Under the pieces are notes generated by a model that searched no databases, was not told where the DNA came from, and worked only from the letters and a program-made list of their open reading frames with translations. A stretch of DNA of 43,380 nucleotides from JAAXHE01 sp964551635 (GTDB lineage: Bacteria; Latescibacterota; UBA2968; GCA-2709665): NCBI GenBank assembly GCA_964551635.1, contig CAZKDZ010000282.1:1-43380 (forward strand). Direction: 5' to 3'. Every line of letters begins with the position of its first letter. The stretch's first letter is position 1. Shown here piece after piece: positions 17,344-25,504 of the stretch. The position numbers and the translations under genes were made by a program.

Positions 17344-18801
17344 ATGCCCATCCCATCCGAGGCAACCCGGATTTCGCCCACGCTGTGGGAGATCCCGACT
17401 TCATTCAAGAAGGGAATGCTGGTCCCGGCGCGTATCTACGCGACGCGTAAGCTGATGGCGGAAATGGACCGCGGCGTGATCGATCAGGTGACCAATGTGG
17501 CCACGCTGCCGGGCATCCTGAACTATGCCTTTTGCATGCCCGACGGTCACTGGGGATACGGTTTTCCCATCGGCGGGGTCGCTGCGATGGACGTCGAGCG
17601 GGGCGTGATCTCGCCGGGAGGCATCGGCTTCGACGTCAACTGCGGAATGCGTCTGGTGACCACCAATCTTACGCATGACGAGGTCAGGCCCCACCTTAAA
17701 AAGCTCGTGGACCGGCTGTTCGACCGCGTACCGGCGGGGGTTGGGAGTACCGGTTTTCTGAAGATCTCGCACGACGAGTTTCGAACGGTCGTGCAGGAGG
17801 GGGCGCGGTGGTGCGTTGAAAATCACTTCGGGTGGCGGGAGGATCTCGAGCGAACCGAGGAGAACGGCTGTATTTCGGGCGCGAACGCGTCGAAAATCAG
17901 CCGCAAGGCGGTGGAGCGGGGATTCAACCAGATCGGTACGCTCGGCTCGGGGAATCACTATCTTGAAATCCAGGTTGCAAGACCCGACCAGGTGTTCGAC
18001 GAGGCTGCGGCCCGGGCGTTCGGCATTACGCTTCCCAACCAGGTTGTCGTGATGTTTCACTGCGGCAGCCGGGGTTTCGGACACCAGGTGGCAACCGACT
18101 ATCTGCGGGTCTTTCTCAAGGTGATGCAGAAAAAATACGGTATTTCAATCCGGGACCGCGAACTTGCGTGCGCCCCGTTCCAATCCCCGGAAGGCCAGGA
18201 CTATTTCGCCGCAATGAAATGCGCGATCAACATGTCTTTCGCGAACCGGCAGGTGATTCTCCATCGCATCAGGGAGGTGTTCTCCGACGTACTGAAACGC
18301 AGCCCGGAGGAAATGGAAATGCGCCAGGTGTACGACGTGGCGCACAATACCGCCAAGCTCGAGCGACACGTGGTCGACGGCCGGCATCGCACGGTGCTCG
18401 TTCACCGCAAGGGCGCGACCCGGGCATTCGGACCGGATATGGACGGTGTCCCCGACGCTTTCAGATCCCACGGCCAGCCGGTGATCATCGGAGGCAGCAT
18501 GGAGACCGGTTCTTATCTGCTTGCGGGATCGCCGGACGGAGGCCAGGCGTTCTTTTCCACGGCGCATGGCAGCGGACGCACGATGAGCCGTACGAAGGCG
18601 CGCAAACAGTTCCACGGCAAGCGACTCCAGAAGGAAATGGAAGCCCGCGGCATCTACGTCCGGTCCGTTTCCTTTGCGGGACTCGCGGAAGAGGCCGGCG
18701 GCGCGTACAAGGATATCGACGAGGTGATAGAAGCGACCCAAAAGGCGGGGCTCAGCCGCCGCGTCGTACGATTCTCGCCCATCGGTAACGTGAAGGGGTA
18801 A
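17344..18801 (+). CDS. rtcB: RNA-splicing ligase RtcB
   Basis: RtcB joins RNA 2',3'-cyclic phosphate or 3'-phosphate ends to 5'-OH ends, using GTP and manganese. The 485-residue protein has the manganese ligands in DVNCGMR (D97 onward), GSGNHYLE, HCGSRGFGH (H239) and the guanylylated histidine of AHGSGR at 408, equivalent to H404 of the archaeal enzyme. Length and motifs are closer to archaeal and long bacterial RtcB than to E. coli's shorter protein. It begins at ATG 17344 with GAGGAG upstream. A CobW-type GTPase and archease follow on the same strand; archease is the known activator of RtcB turnover, so this is an RNA-repair unit. Confidence 0.96.
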   Translation: MPIPSEATRISPTLWEIPTSFKKGMLVPARIYATRKLMAEMDRGVIDQVTNVATLPGILNYAFCMPDGHWGYGFPIGGVAAMDVERGVISPGGIGFDVNCGMRLVTTNLTHDEVRPHLKKLVDRLFDRVPAGVGSTGFLKISHDEFRTVVQEGARWCVENHFGWREDLERTEENGCISGANASKISRKAVERGFNQIGTLGSGNHYLEIQVARPDQVFDEAAARAFGITLPNQVVVMFHCGSRGFGHQVATDYLRVFLKVMQKKYGISIRDRELACAPFQSPEGQDYFAAMKCAINMSFANRQVILHRIREVFSDVLKRSPEEMEMRQVYDVAHNTAKLERHVVDGRHRTVLVHRKGATRAFGPDMDGVPDAFRSHGQPVIIGGSMETGSYLLAGSPDGGQAFFSTAHGSGRTMSRTKARKQFHGKRLQKEMEARGIYVRSVSFAGLAEEAGGAYKDIDEVIEATQKAGLSRRVVRFSPIGNVKG

Positions 18802-18876
18802 ACCCTGGATGAAGACCGCGTTGGTGCGTCTGAACACGAGCATGTGAGAACCGTCGGTTCGAATGGATCCGGGAAA

Positions 18877-19764
18877 ATGAAGATCTCCATGATTCTGATC
18901 GCAGGTTCGCTGGGCAGCGGCAAGACCACGCTGCTGCGCCACCTGGTGGCGCGTGCTGACCGGCGGATCGCGATTCTGATGAACGAATTCGGTGAAATCG
19001 CCATCGACAGCAAGGTCGTGGAGGGCGAGCACATTCGTATGACCGAACTCGCAGGAGGTTGCGTATGTTGTTCTCTGGCAGGTGAATTCGAAGAAGCGGT
19101 CAAGGAAATCGTCGAGACGGTTCGTCCCGACCTCATCGTAGTTGAAACCACCGGCGTCGCGGAACCGGACGCGGTCATCTTCGACGTGGAGGACAACCTG
19201 CAGGGCGTTCGCCTGGACAGTGTGGTCGTGATCGCGGACGCGGACCTCATGGTGCGATTTCCCGACCTGGGATACGTGACGACCACCCAGTTCGAATCCG
19301 CGGATCTACTGCTTCTGAACAAGGTGGACCTCGTCACACCCGGCCAGCTCGACGCGGTCGAAGCCCAACTGGAGCGAGTGAATCCCGATGCGTCCATCGT
19401 GCGCACCTTGAGATGCTCGGTGGACATCGGGCTTCTGTTCGGCGTTATCGAGAAGGGTCAGAGGCACTTGCGAACACGGGCAGCGCACACGGATCTTGTG
19501 GAAATCGACAGCTTCGATTTTGTTTCCGACGTGCCTATGGATCGCGGAAAATTCGAACGCCTCGTGGAGAATCTGCCAAGATCCGTATACCGCTCGAAGG
19601 GATTCCTGCGGTGCGTCGAAGCCGCATTTCTCTTCAATTTCGCGGGAGGCAGATGGACGTTGGAGCCCTTTGAAGCAGACCGTACGGAACTCGTCTTTAT
19701 TGGCAGGGGCGCGGCGGAGGCGCGGGTGCCGGTACTGTCGGAACTTGAAGCCTGTAAGGCATAG
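18877..19764 (+). CDS. CobW/COG0523-family metallochaperone GTPase
   Basis: The 295-residue protein has the P-loop GSLGSGKTT at 10-18, the metal-binding GCVCC (C62, C64, C65) that defines COG0523 proteins, the Walker B region in VVETTGVAEPD, and the NKVD base-recognition motif, followed by a CobW C-terminal domain. Family members use GTP to load zinc, cobalt or other metals into client proteins. ATG 18877 is chosen as it starts right at the P-loop strand; the frame extends 11 codons further upstream without a good start site. It lies between rtcB and archease, both in the same RNA-ligase system, so delivering metal to RtcB is an attractive but unproven role. Confidence 0.9.
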   Translation: MKISMILIAGSLGSGKTTLLRHLVARADRRIAILMNEFGEIAIDSKVVEGEHIRMTELAGGCVCCSLAGEFEEAVKEIVETVRPDLIVVETTGVAEPDAVIFDVEDNLQGVRLDSVVVIADADLMVRFPDLGYVTTTQFESADLLLLNKVDLVTPGQLDAVEAQLERVNPDASIVRTLRCSVDIGLLFGVIEKGQRHLRTRAAHTDLVEIDSFDFVSDVPMDRGKFERLVENLPRSVYRSKGFLRCVEAAFLFNFAGGRWTLEPFEADRTELVFIGRGAAEARVPVLSELEACKA

Positions 19765-19782
19765 CACGGAAGGGATGCCGCA

Positions 19783-20214
19783 GTGTCATATCGATTCATC
19801 GAAGATATCGCGATCGCGGACGTGGCTTTCGAAGCCTGGGGCGACGACCTCGGCGGCGTACTGGCCTCGGCAGCGGAGGCAACCCTGAACGTGATGGTGT
19901 CGGACCTGGACTCCGTGACGCCAAGAGACATGCGTACCGTGAATCTCGAGGCCGAAGAACCCGACTTGCTGCTGTTCGATTTTCTGCAGGAAGTGATCTT
20001 TTTCAAGGATGCGAACCGGCTGCTTCTCCGGCCCGCGAACATCGTCGCGGAAGAGCGTGGGAGCGTCTTCAAGGTGTCGGCAGACCTTGTAGGCGAAGAA
20101 CTGGATATGGAACGCCACGATCTGGTTGTGGACGTGAAGGCCGTCACGCTCCACCGGTTTGTCGTGGAACGCGTCAACGAACGGTGGCGGGCGTTTGTTG
20201 TACTGGATATCTGA
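19783..20214 (+). CDS. Archease, RtcB activator
   Basis: The 143-residue protein matches archease: an opening YRFIEDIAIADVAFEAWG with the D and E-rich metal site, a central FLQEVIFFKDANRLLL segment, and the C-terminal DLVVDVKAVTLHRFVVE ending WRAFVVLDI. Archease speeds the guanylylation and turnover of RtcB and widens its nucleotide use. The start is GTG at 19783, with AGGGA at 19771-19775. It lies 18 bases after the CobW gene and one base before mobA, so it is in the middle of a tight operon. The final residues (VVLDI) carry the conserved terminal aspartate. Confidence 0.9.
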   Translation: MSYRFIEDIAIADVAFEAWGDDLGGVLASAAEATLNVMVSDLDSVTPRDMRTVNLEAEEPDLLLFDFLQEVIFFKDANRLLLRPANIVAEERGSVFKVSADLVGEELDMERHDLVVDVKAVTLHRFVVERVNERWRAFVVLDI

Positions 20215-20215
20215 A

Positions 20216-20827
20216 ATGAGAGTCGGCGCCATCGTGATGTGCGGCGGACGAAGCCGAAGAATGGGGACTCCCAAGGCCTGGTTGCGCTTCGGCGAAGAAT
20301 ACCTGCTGCAGCGAGTGGTTCGTTTGCTCACGGACGCGCTGGAGCCCGTATTCGTGGTTTCAGCGCGGGGGCAACGACTGCCGCGCCTTCCCGACAACGT
20401 TGAAGTTATCCAGGACCGGGTTGCCGACTGCGGACCCCTGGCGGCGCTGGCTGCGGGACTCGATGCGATATCCCCACGAGCCGACGCGGCATTCGTCTGT
20501 GGGTGCGACGCCCCATTTCTACGCGCGGAGTTCGTGCTTCGTCTGGCGCGACTGGCGCATGAAGCCGATATCACGGTGCCGCGCGCAGGCGGCCGTCTGC
20601 ATCCGCTGGCAGCCGTTTATCGGGTATCGGTTCTGCCGGTGATTCAGAAAATGCTGAATGACGGCACCCTCAGACTCACGACGTTGACGGAACGATGCAA
20701 CTGCCGCGGCGTGCCCGGATCCGTTTTACGGGACGTAGACCCCGAACTGGAGTCGCTGCGAAATATCAACACCCCTGAGGAATACAGGAATGCGCTTGTG
20801 GCTGCGGGTATCGTCTGCGGGGATTGA
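20216..20827 (+). CDS. mobA: Molybdenum cofactor guanylyltransferase (MobA-like nucleotidyltransferase)
   Basis: The 203-residue protein begins with the nucleotidyltransferase signature CGGRSRRMGTPKAWL, close to MobA's LAGGxSxRMGxxK, and has the metal-binding CDAPF in place of the more usual CDxP. MobA attaches GMP to molybdopterin. It starts at ATG 20216, one base after the archease stop. The molybdenum hydroxylase operon in this window normally uses molybdopterin cytosine dinucleotide, made by the related MocA; sequence reading alone cannot separate a MobA from a MocA here. Nucleotide choice is therefore open, the transferase class is not. Confidence 0.85.
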   Translation: MRVGAIVMCGGRSRRMGTPKAWLRFGEEYLLQRVVRLLTDALEPVFVVSARGQRLPRLPDNVEVIQDRVADCGPLAALAAGLDAISPRADAAFVCGCDAPFLRAEFVLRLARLAHEADITVPRAGGRLHPLAAVYRVSVLPVIQKMLNDGTLRLTTLTERCNCRGVPGSVLRDVDPELESLRNINTPEEYRNALVAAGIVCGD

Positions 20828-20852
20828 TCGGCCCGCGGAATCTTGGTATATT
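20824..20852 (+). promoter_or_regulatory. Promoter for pterin carbinolamine dehydratase
   Basis: TTGATC (20824-20829) and TATATT (20847-20852) are separated by exactly 17 bases; they match consensus at four and five of six positions. The -35 overlaps the mobA stop codon. Transcription would begin around 20860, about 55 bases ahead of the ATG. Confidence 0.5.
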
Positions 20853-20913
20853 GGATTCCGGGCGCGGCCTGGCGCGAAATTCTGAAAATTTACACAATCT
20901 CTGGGAGGCTGCA

Positions 20914-21216
20914 ATGCACGAGGACAAGACGCTGGTCACCGAAGATGAGATCCGGGAAGCTCTGAAGGATTTGGAAGGCTGGGAATACGATGGGACAAAC
21001 AAGGCGCTTCAGCGGGTATGGAAATTCCAGAAATTCGTCCCGACAATGGCATTCGTGCGCACGATTACACAGGTCATGGACAACAACAACCATCACTCGG
21101 ACCTCAATCTGGACAGCCGTAGCAAGACCCTCACGGTTACGGTGACGACTCACAGCGAAAACGCAGTCACGCGGGCAGACCTCGATTTTGCCAGTGCATT
21201 GAATGCTGCGGAATAG
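20914..21216 (+). CDS. 4a-hydroxytetrahydrobiopterin dehydratase (pterin-4a-carbinolamine dehydratase)
   Basis: The 100-residue protein shows the PCD fold and active-site motif: WKFQKFVPTMAFV followed by NNNHHSDLNLD, the usual (E/D)xxxHHP-like histidine pair, here NNHHSDL, and then LTVTVTTHSENAVTRADLDFA. It regenerates dihydrobiopterin from the carbinolamine and can serve as a DCoH-like partner. ATG 20914 has GGGAGG at 20903-20908; the frame upstream is open but without a site. It has its own promoter and is not in the mobA operon. No phenylalanine hydroxylase gene is in the window. Confidence 0.93.
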   Translation: MHEDKTLVTEDEIREALKDLEGWEYDGTNKALQRVWKFQKFVPTMAFVRTITQVMDNNNHHSDLNLDSRSKTLTVTVTTHSENAVTRADLDFASALNAAE

Positions 21217-21251
21217 CCGGTGATTTGACATCTGCCGGATGGCGATTGGAC

Positions 21252-21280
21252 TTGCAAAATCGGGAAAAGTTCGTTATGTT
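21252..21280 (+). promoter_or_regulatory. Possible promoter for glutaredoxin-like gene
   Basis: TTGCAA (21252-21257) and TATGTT (21275-21280) are 17 bases apart, each matching consensus at four of six positions. They lie about 60 bases ahead of the ATG at 21340. Confidence 0.4.
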
Positions 21281-21339
21281 AAGACGACACTCCCAATGTG
21301 TTTTTCCGGTCGATAATCCAGCGAAAAGGAGAAATTCGA

Positions 21340-21702
21340 ATGGATAGTCCCGTGATTACCGCTTATCTCAAGCCCCAATGTGGATGGAGCCGGGGGATTC
21401 GGGCGGTGCTGGCCAAGTACGGGCTCGAATACGAAGACAAGGATATTATCAACTATCCTGAAAACTACGAGGAAATGGTGCGCAAGAGCGGGCAGCCGCT
21501 GCAGCCGACACTTGATTTCGACGGGCAGATCCTGGCTGATATCAGCGGTGACGAACTGGAATCCTATCTGGTTCGATGCGGGTACCAGCCAGCGGGGCCA
21601 AACCCCAACGTTCCCACCGACAGTTCATGCACCGATGAGGAGCACGAGGAGATGGCCCGGTCGCGACAGGTCGTATTCTTCAACAACAGGGCGGGAAGCT
21701 AA
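21340..21702 (+). CDS. Glutaredoxin-like protein, monothiol (CGWS)
   Basis: The 120-residue protein begins with a thioredoxin-fold strand and the active site CGWS at about 14-17, a single-cysteine (CxxS-type) version of the glutaredoxin motif. LQPTLDFDGQILADISGDEL has the cis-proline segment and the glutaredoxin DG motif. The C-terminal 40 residues or so, including DSSCTDEEHEEMARSRQ, go beyond the normal glutaredoxin domain. ATG 21340 follows AAAGGAG. Single-thiol members act in iron-sulfur delivery or deglutathionylation; which applies here is unknown. The gene is closed by an intrinsic terminator 27 bases downstream. Confidence 0.85.
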   Translation: MDSPVITAYLKPQCGWSRGIRAVLAKYGLEYEDKDIINYPENYEEMVRKSGQPLQPTLDFDGQILADISGDELESYLVRCGYQPAGPNPNVPTDSSCTDEEHEEMARSRQVVFFNNRAGS

Positions 21703-21728
21703 CCAATCGGGTTCAAGATGTGACATCC

Positions 21729-21760
21729 AAAGAGGCGGCCCCATGGGGACCGCCTCTTTT
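21729..21760 (+). terminator. Rho-independent terminator after glutaredoxin-like gene
   Basis: AAAGAGGCGG (21729-21738) pairs perfectly with CCGCCTCTTT (21750-21759), with a short CCCC...GGGG inner stem. A T run follows on the plus strand. The A-rich 5' arm would also let it work in the other direction. The next gene begins just downstream. Confidence 0.85.
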
Positions 21761-21762
21761 GC

Positions 21763-22530
21763 ATGCACCGCGCCGAAGGCGAAACAATGGAATTCAAACC
21801 GGGTCTCGACGGGTGTAGCCAGGTGGAAGAGGAGCGGCTGCTCTTCAAACAGATTGCAGGGTGCGAAAACTGTGAACGGCTGGTCGACTTCCGGGCGACG
21901 TTCCGGTCGCCGGGCAACCGGCGGAAGCGAGTCGGCGGATACTGGGCAAAACCGGTACCGGGTTTCGGCGATGCGTCGGGCCGGCTTCTCGTTATCGGAC
22001 TTGCGCCGGGCGCCCATGGTGCGAACCGCACCGGCAGGCCGTTTACTGGCGACTCCGCCGGAAAGGTGCTCTACAGTGCACTATACCGGCACGGATTCAG
22101 CAATCGCCGGGAGTCCACCCGCCCGAACGACGGTCTCAAACTCCAGGACGTTTACATTACGAACGCCGTAAAATGCGTCCCTCCTGCGAACAGGCCGAAC
22201 GGCGGCGAGAAACGCGCATGCCTCGACTGGCTGCGAATGGAAATGGAACGGCTAAGGCGAGTTCGGGTTGTGCTCGCCATGGGAAGAGACGCATTTGAGG
22301 CCTACCTGCGCCTCCTGAAGGCGGATGGCGTCATTGCGAAGATGGGGCACTGCCGGTTCGCACATGGAAGGACCTATCGGTTCGAACTCCATTCCAGGAT
22401 TCTGGTTGCCAGTTACCACTTCAGCCGTTACAATATGAATACGGGAACGCTCACGGAACCGATGGTTGAAGAATTGTTCCTGACGGTAAATCGCCTGCTG
22501 GCGGATTCAGGCGGGAATCGCGGGATTTAG
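21763..22530 (+). CDS. Uracil-DNA glycosylase, family 5 (UdgB type)
   Basis: This 255-residue protein removes uracil (and, for family 5, also other deaminated bases) from DNA. The UdgB signature is clear: LLVIGLAPGAHGANRTGRPFTGD, a CVPPANRP segment and, near the C-terminus, SYHFSRYNMNTGTLT. Four cysteines placed to bind a 4Fe-4S cluster are visible, including CENC near residue 34 and C in the CVPP and ACLDW segments. The start is either ATG 21763 or ATG 21787 (MEFKPG), eight codons apart; neither has a good ribosome binding site. Its beginning lies right behind the previous gene's terminator, so it probably has its own promoter or depends on read-through. Confidence 0.9.
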   Translation: MHRAEGETMEFKPGLDGCSQVEEERLLFKQIAGCENCERLVDFRATFRSPGNRRKRVGGYWAKPVPGFGDASGRLLVIGLAPGAHGANRTGRPFTGDSAGKVLYSALYRHGFSNRRESTRPNDGLKLQDVYITNAVKCVPPANRPNGGEKRACLDWLRMEMERLRRVRVVLAMGRDAFEAYLRLLKADGVIAKMGHCRFAHGRTYRFELHSRILVASYHFSRYNMNTGTLTEPMVEELFLTVNRLLADSGGNRGI

Positions 22531-22555
22531 ACGGCAGCGGCGGGAAATGGCGGCT

Positions 22556-23155
22556 TTACGGCGTTTCAAGATCTCCCAGTGCCGCAACGTACGGGAGATT
22601 CCGGTATCGCTGGTTGAAGTCCAGGCCGTATCCGACGACGAATTCGTCGGGGATGGTGAAGCCCACGTAGTCGACCGGCACGGCCACGACTCGACGGGCG
22701 GGCTTATCGAGGAGGCTGCACACCTTCAGGCTTCGAGGGCGCCTTGTCGCCAGGATGCGCAAGAGGTACTCCAGTGTAAGGCCCGTATCGACGATGTCCT
22801 CAACAAGGAGCACATCGGCGCCGGCGATGTCACGATCCAGGTCCTTCAGGATTCTTACAACGCCGGAACTCTTTGTCGACATGCCATAGCTGGCGACCGA
22901 TATGTATTCGATCTCAGCGGCGACAGAGATTTCCCGGGACAGGTCCGCAAGAAAATAGAGGGCGCCTTTCAGCACGCCCAGGAGGATGAGCGGCCGTTCC
23001 GAATCGCCCCACGGTCGGCCTTCACGGGCATTCGGGTGGTCTGCAGAGGCAGTGCGGGACGTGCGGAAGTCCGAAGTGATCCTGGCGCCCAGTTGACGGA
23101 TCCTCTCCTTGATTCGACCGGATGATATCAGGACCTTTGGTCTGGTGTCGGGCAT
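22556..23155 (-). CDS. hpt: Hypoxanthine phosphoribosyltransferase
   Basis: The 199-residue enzyme salvages hypoxanthine (and usually guanine) by transferring phosphoribose from PRPP. The PRPP-binding motif LLVEDIVDTGLTL lies at 116-128, and the conserved LKGALYF and the DYVGFTIPDEFVVGYGLDF segment are present. Between residues about 31 and 52 there is a hydrophilic insert (RTSRTASADHPNAREGRP) not found in the compact bacterial enzymes. It is alone on the minus strand, converging with the UdgB gene and ending 25 bases from its stop. Start ATG at 23155. Confidence 0.93.
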   Translation of the reverse strand: MPDTRPKVLISSGRIKERIRQLGARITSDFRTSRTASADHPNAREGRPWGDSERPLILLGVLKGALYFLADLSREISVAAEIEYISVASYGMSTKSSGVVRILKDLDRDIAGADVLLVEDIVDTGLTLEYLLRILATRRPRSLKVCSLLDKPARRVVAVPVDYVGFTIPDEFVVGYGLDFNQRYRNLPYVAALGDLETP

Positions 23156-23320
23156 CGTAGGACCGGGTAGACGCGGATCTTCAATCGTGTGGAACTCGTC
23201 CTCGAATCGGTGAACCGAACCTTTGCAATCCGGACGATTCGGTACACCATGAAGCTACTTATAAGATAAGGGCCGGCCGACGGTGTGGCAAACGGCCTTT
23301 GTAAACCGGTGGAGCGTACG

Positions 23321-25378
23321 ATGAATCTGATACCAGGCTGGCGACTGGAACGGGCGAGGGAACGCCGGTCGAGTCCGGCATTCCGCTATGCCTACCGTCA
23401 ACTGGAATCCGAAGCCAGGGCCTTTCTCGGCGAAAAAATGTGCCCTCAGGATCGCCCGGCGGGTTATTACCACAACTACTTTTGCCCGGACCACGCCGTC
23501 GAACTCGCGTTCGACGCCGGATCTCCGAATGCGCATCGATGTCCCAGAGACGGACGGGTTTTCTCCGGAGAACCGTACGATTCCGCCTGGCGCTGGTTTG
23601 TCAACAACAGACTGTCCGGCATGGCATACCGTCTCGCGCTGATGTGGCAACTGGACGCCGACGCCGCATGTTTGTCCAGATGCAGAGAGATTCTGCTGGC
23701 TTACGCGGAGCGTTACCCGGGGTATCCGATTGAGAGGGAACTGCCGTACGGCTGGGGCAAGGTGGCCAATCATTCACTTGACGAGGCCGTGTGGCTGATT
23801 CCCATCGCGAGGGCGTACGATCTGGTCCGGGAGTTTTTGAGTGCCCGGGAGCGGACCCTGATCGAAACCGACCTGCTCGCGCTTGCGGCGGAACATATTC
23901 AGGTCCAGAAATTTCACCGCATTCACAATATCGAATGCTGGCACAATGCCGCAATGGCGGCGGTTGGAATCTGCCTGGACGACGCGGGGTTTCAGAAGAT
24001 GGCCCTGGAGGACAGGTTCGGATTCCACCACCAGTTGCGGGAGGGCGTACTGGACGACGGGATGTGGTGGGAGGGGTCTTCCAGCTACCACTTCTATACC
24101 CTCGCCGCCATGATTGCCCATATCCAGGTATCGGAAAACACAGGTGCGCGTCTTCACGACGAAAGACGGCTCAAAGCGATGTTCCGGGCGCCGGTCTCGC
24201 TGGCATTTCCCGATTTCAGGCTTCCCGCCACCAATGACTGCTGGTATTTCTCCTCTCTGTTGTCGGACGTCTGCCACGGCGTACCGCCGGCGGACGCCTT
24301 CTATGAGGTGGCATACGGGTGGTACGGCGAGCCCGTCTACGCCCGGCTACTCGAACGCAACTATGCCCAAAGGCCCCGATCGGCCGTGGCGTCGTTTCTG
24401 TACGGGGAAGAGTTGCCCGACACGGGCGGCAGATTCGTTACAGAGAGCGCAGTCTTGGAACCGTCGGGAATCGCAATACTGAGGTCGAGAGAGGCGATCG
24501 AACGGCAAAGCTGCGTGCTGCTCAAATACGGTCCGCACGGCGGCGGGCACGGGCATCCGGACAAACTTTCGATTTCCTGCTACGCTCGCGGGGTTCCGGT
24601 GTCCACGGATCTCGGCACACCCGGTTATGGTGTCGACCTGAACGAGACCTGGTATCGGCAGACGATCAGCCATAACACCGTGACGGTAAACGGCCGTTCT
24701 CAGCCCCCGGCGGAAGGGCGACTGTTGAATCTCGACTTGCAGCGCACAGACGGTTTCGAGGTGGTCGACGCGAGCGTTTCATGGGAGACGGCTCCGTATG
24801 CCGGTGTAACGATGCGGCGCGTGATCCTGTGGACGGATTCCTACTATTGGGATGTGTTCCACGTGACGGCGCCGCAGGAGTGCCAGCTGGATTGGGTCTG
24901 CAGGTATCCGGCTGATCGTCACGGGCAGACGGGTCTGTCGCGTCGAGGGACGGTTTCGCTTTCTGGCGACGGTTATGCCCACATCCGGAATCCGGTTGAA
25001 TTCGTACCTGAGGAAATGGTCTCGTTGGAGTGGGGCCTGCGGCAGGGTGGGGTTGGGGCATTCCTTCCGGAAGACATCGGTTCACAAGTCATCCTGGGAG
25101 AAGCGCCCCTCCAGTCTGCATCCGAAACCGCCGATCTGCTCATCCGCCGTCGAACCGCCTGTGAGACAACCTTCGTTGCGCTCATGCATCACTGGGACGT
25201 GAAGCCCGCCGTCAGCCGCGTCACGGCCGTTGGCCCGGATGGAGCGGGCGGGGCTCGCGGATTCCTGGTACAGGCAGGGGAGGAGACACATCTTTGGGTC
25301 ATGGCGAAGGCTGATTCCGACCTGTCAGGCATCAAGGCCGACCGGACGTTTTCTTACCCGCTGCAGTCGCCGGCCTGA
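23321..25378 (+). CDS. Heparinase II/III family polysaccharide lyase (alginate-lyase-like)
   Basis: The 685-residue protein has an N-terminal alpha/alpha toroid of the alginate lyase type (NIECWHNAAM, then MWWEGSSSYHFYTL with the Asn/His/Tyr residues lyases use) and a C-terminal heparinase II/III beta-sandwich domain (GPHGGGHGHPDKLS, SHNTVTVNG). Enzymes with this layout break uronic-acid-containing polysaccharides by beta-elimination. No signal peptide is seen from ATG 23321, which follows GGTGGAG at 23308-23314, so it may act inside the cell on imported oligosaccharides. Substrate cannot be told from sequence. No transporter is next to it; an aminotransferase of the glutamate-1-semialdehyde type follows 126 bases later. 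Confidence 0.88.
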   Translation: MNLIPGWRLERARERRSSPAFRYAYRQLESEARAFLGEKMCPQDRPAGYYHNYFCPDHAVELAFDAGSPNAHRCPRDGRVFSGEPYDSAWRWFVNNRLSGMAYRLALMWQLDADAACLSRCREILLAYAERYPGYPIERELPYGWGKVANHSLDEAVWLIPIARAYDLVREFLSARERTLIETDLLALAAEHIQVQKFHRIHNIECWHNAAMAAVGICLDDAGFQKMALEDRFGFHHQLREGVLDDGMWWEGSSSYHFYTLAAMIAHIQVSENTGARLHDERRLKAMFRAPVSLAFPDFRLPATNDCWYFSSLLSDVCHGVPPADAFYEVAYGWYGEPVYARLLERNYAQRPRSAVASFLYGEELPDTGGRFVTESAVLEPSGIAILRSREAIERQSCVLLKYGPHGGGHGHPDKLSISCYARGVPVSTDLGTPGYGVDLNETWYRQTISHNTVTVNGRSQPPAEGRLLNLDLQRTDGFEVVDASVSWETAPYAGVTMRRVILWTDSYYWDVFHVTAPQECQLDWVCRYPADRHGQTGLSRRGTVSLSGDGYAHIRNPVEFVPEEMVSLEWGLRQGGVGAFLPEDIGSQVILGEAPLQSASETADLLIRRRTACETTFVALMHHWDVKPAVSRVTAVGPDGAGGARGFLVQAGEETHLWVMAKADSDLSGIKADRTFSYPLQSPA

Positions 25379-25504
25379 CAGGGGCTATTGCCGTTTGCAT
25401 TTTTCCATGTGTTCATTATTTTTTCCTGTCTCCAGCATCCGGTGGGCAGGAATCGCCGTCGGACGTTCGTGGAAAACCACCTTAAATCAGAGAGATAACC
25501 TGCT

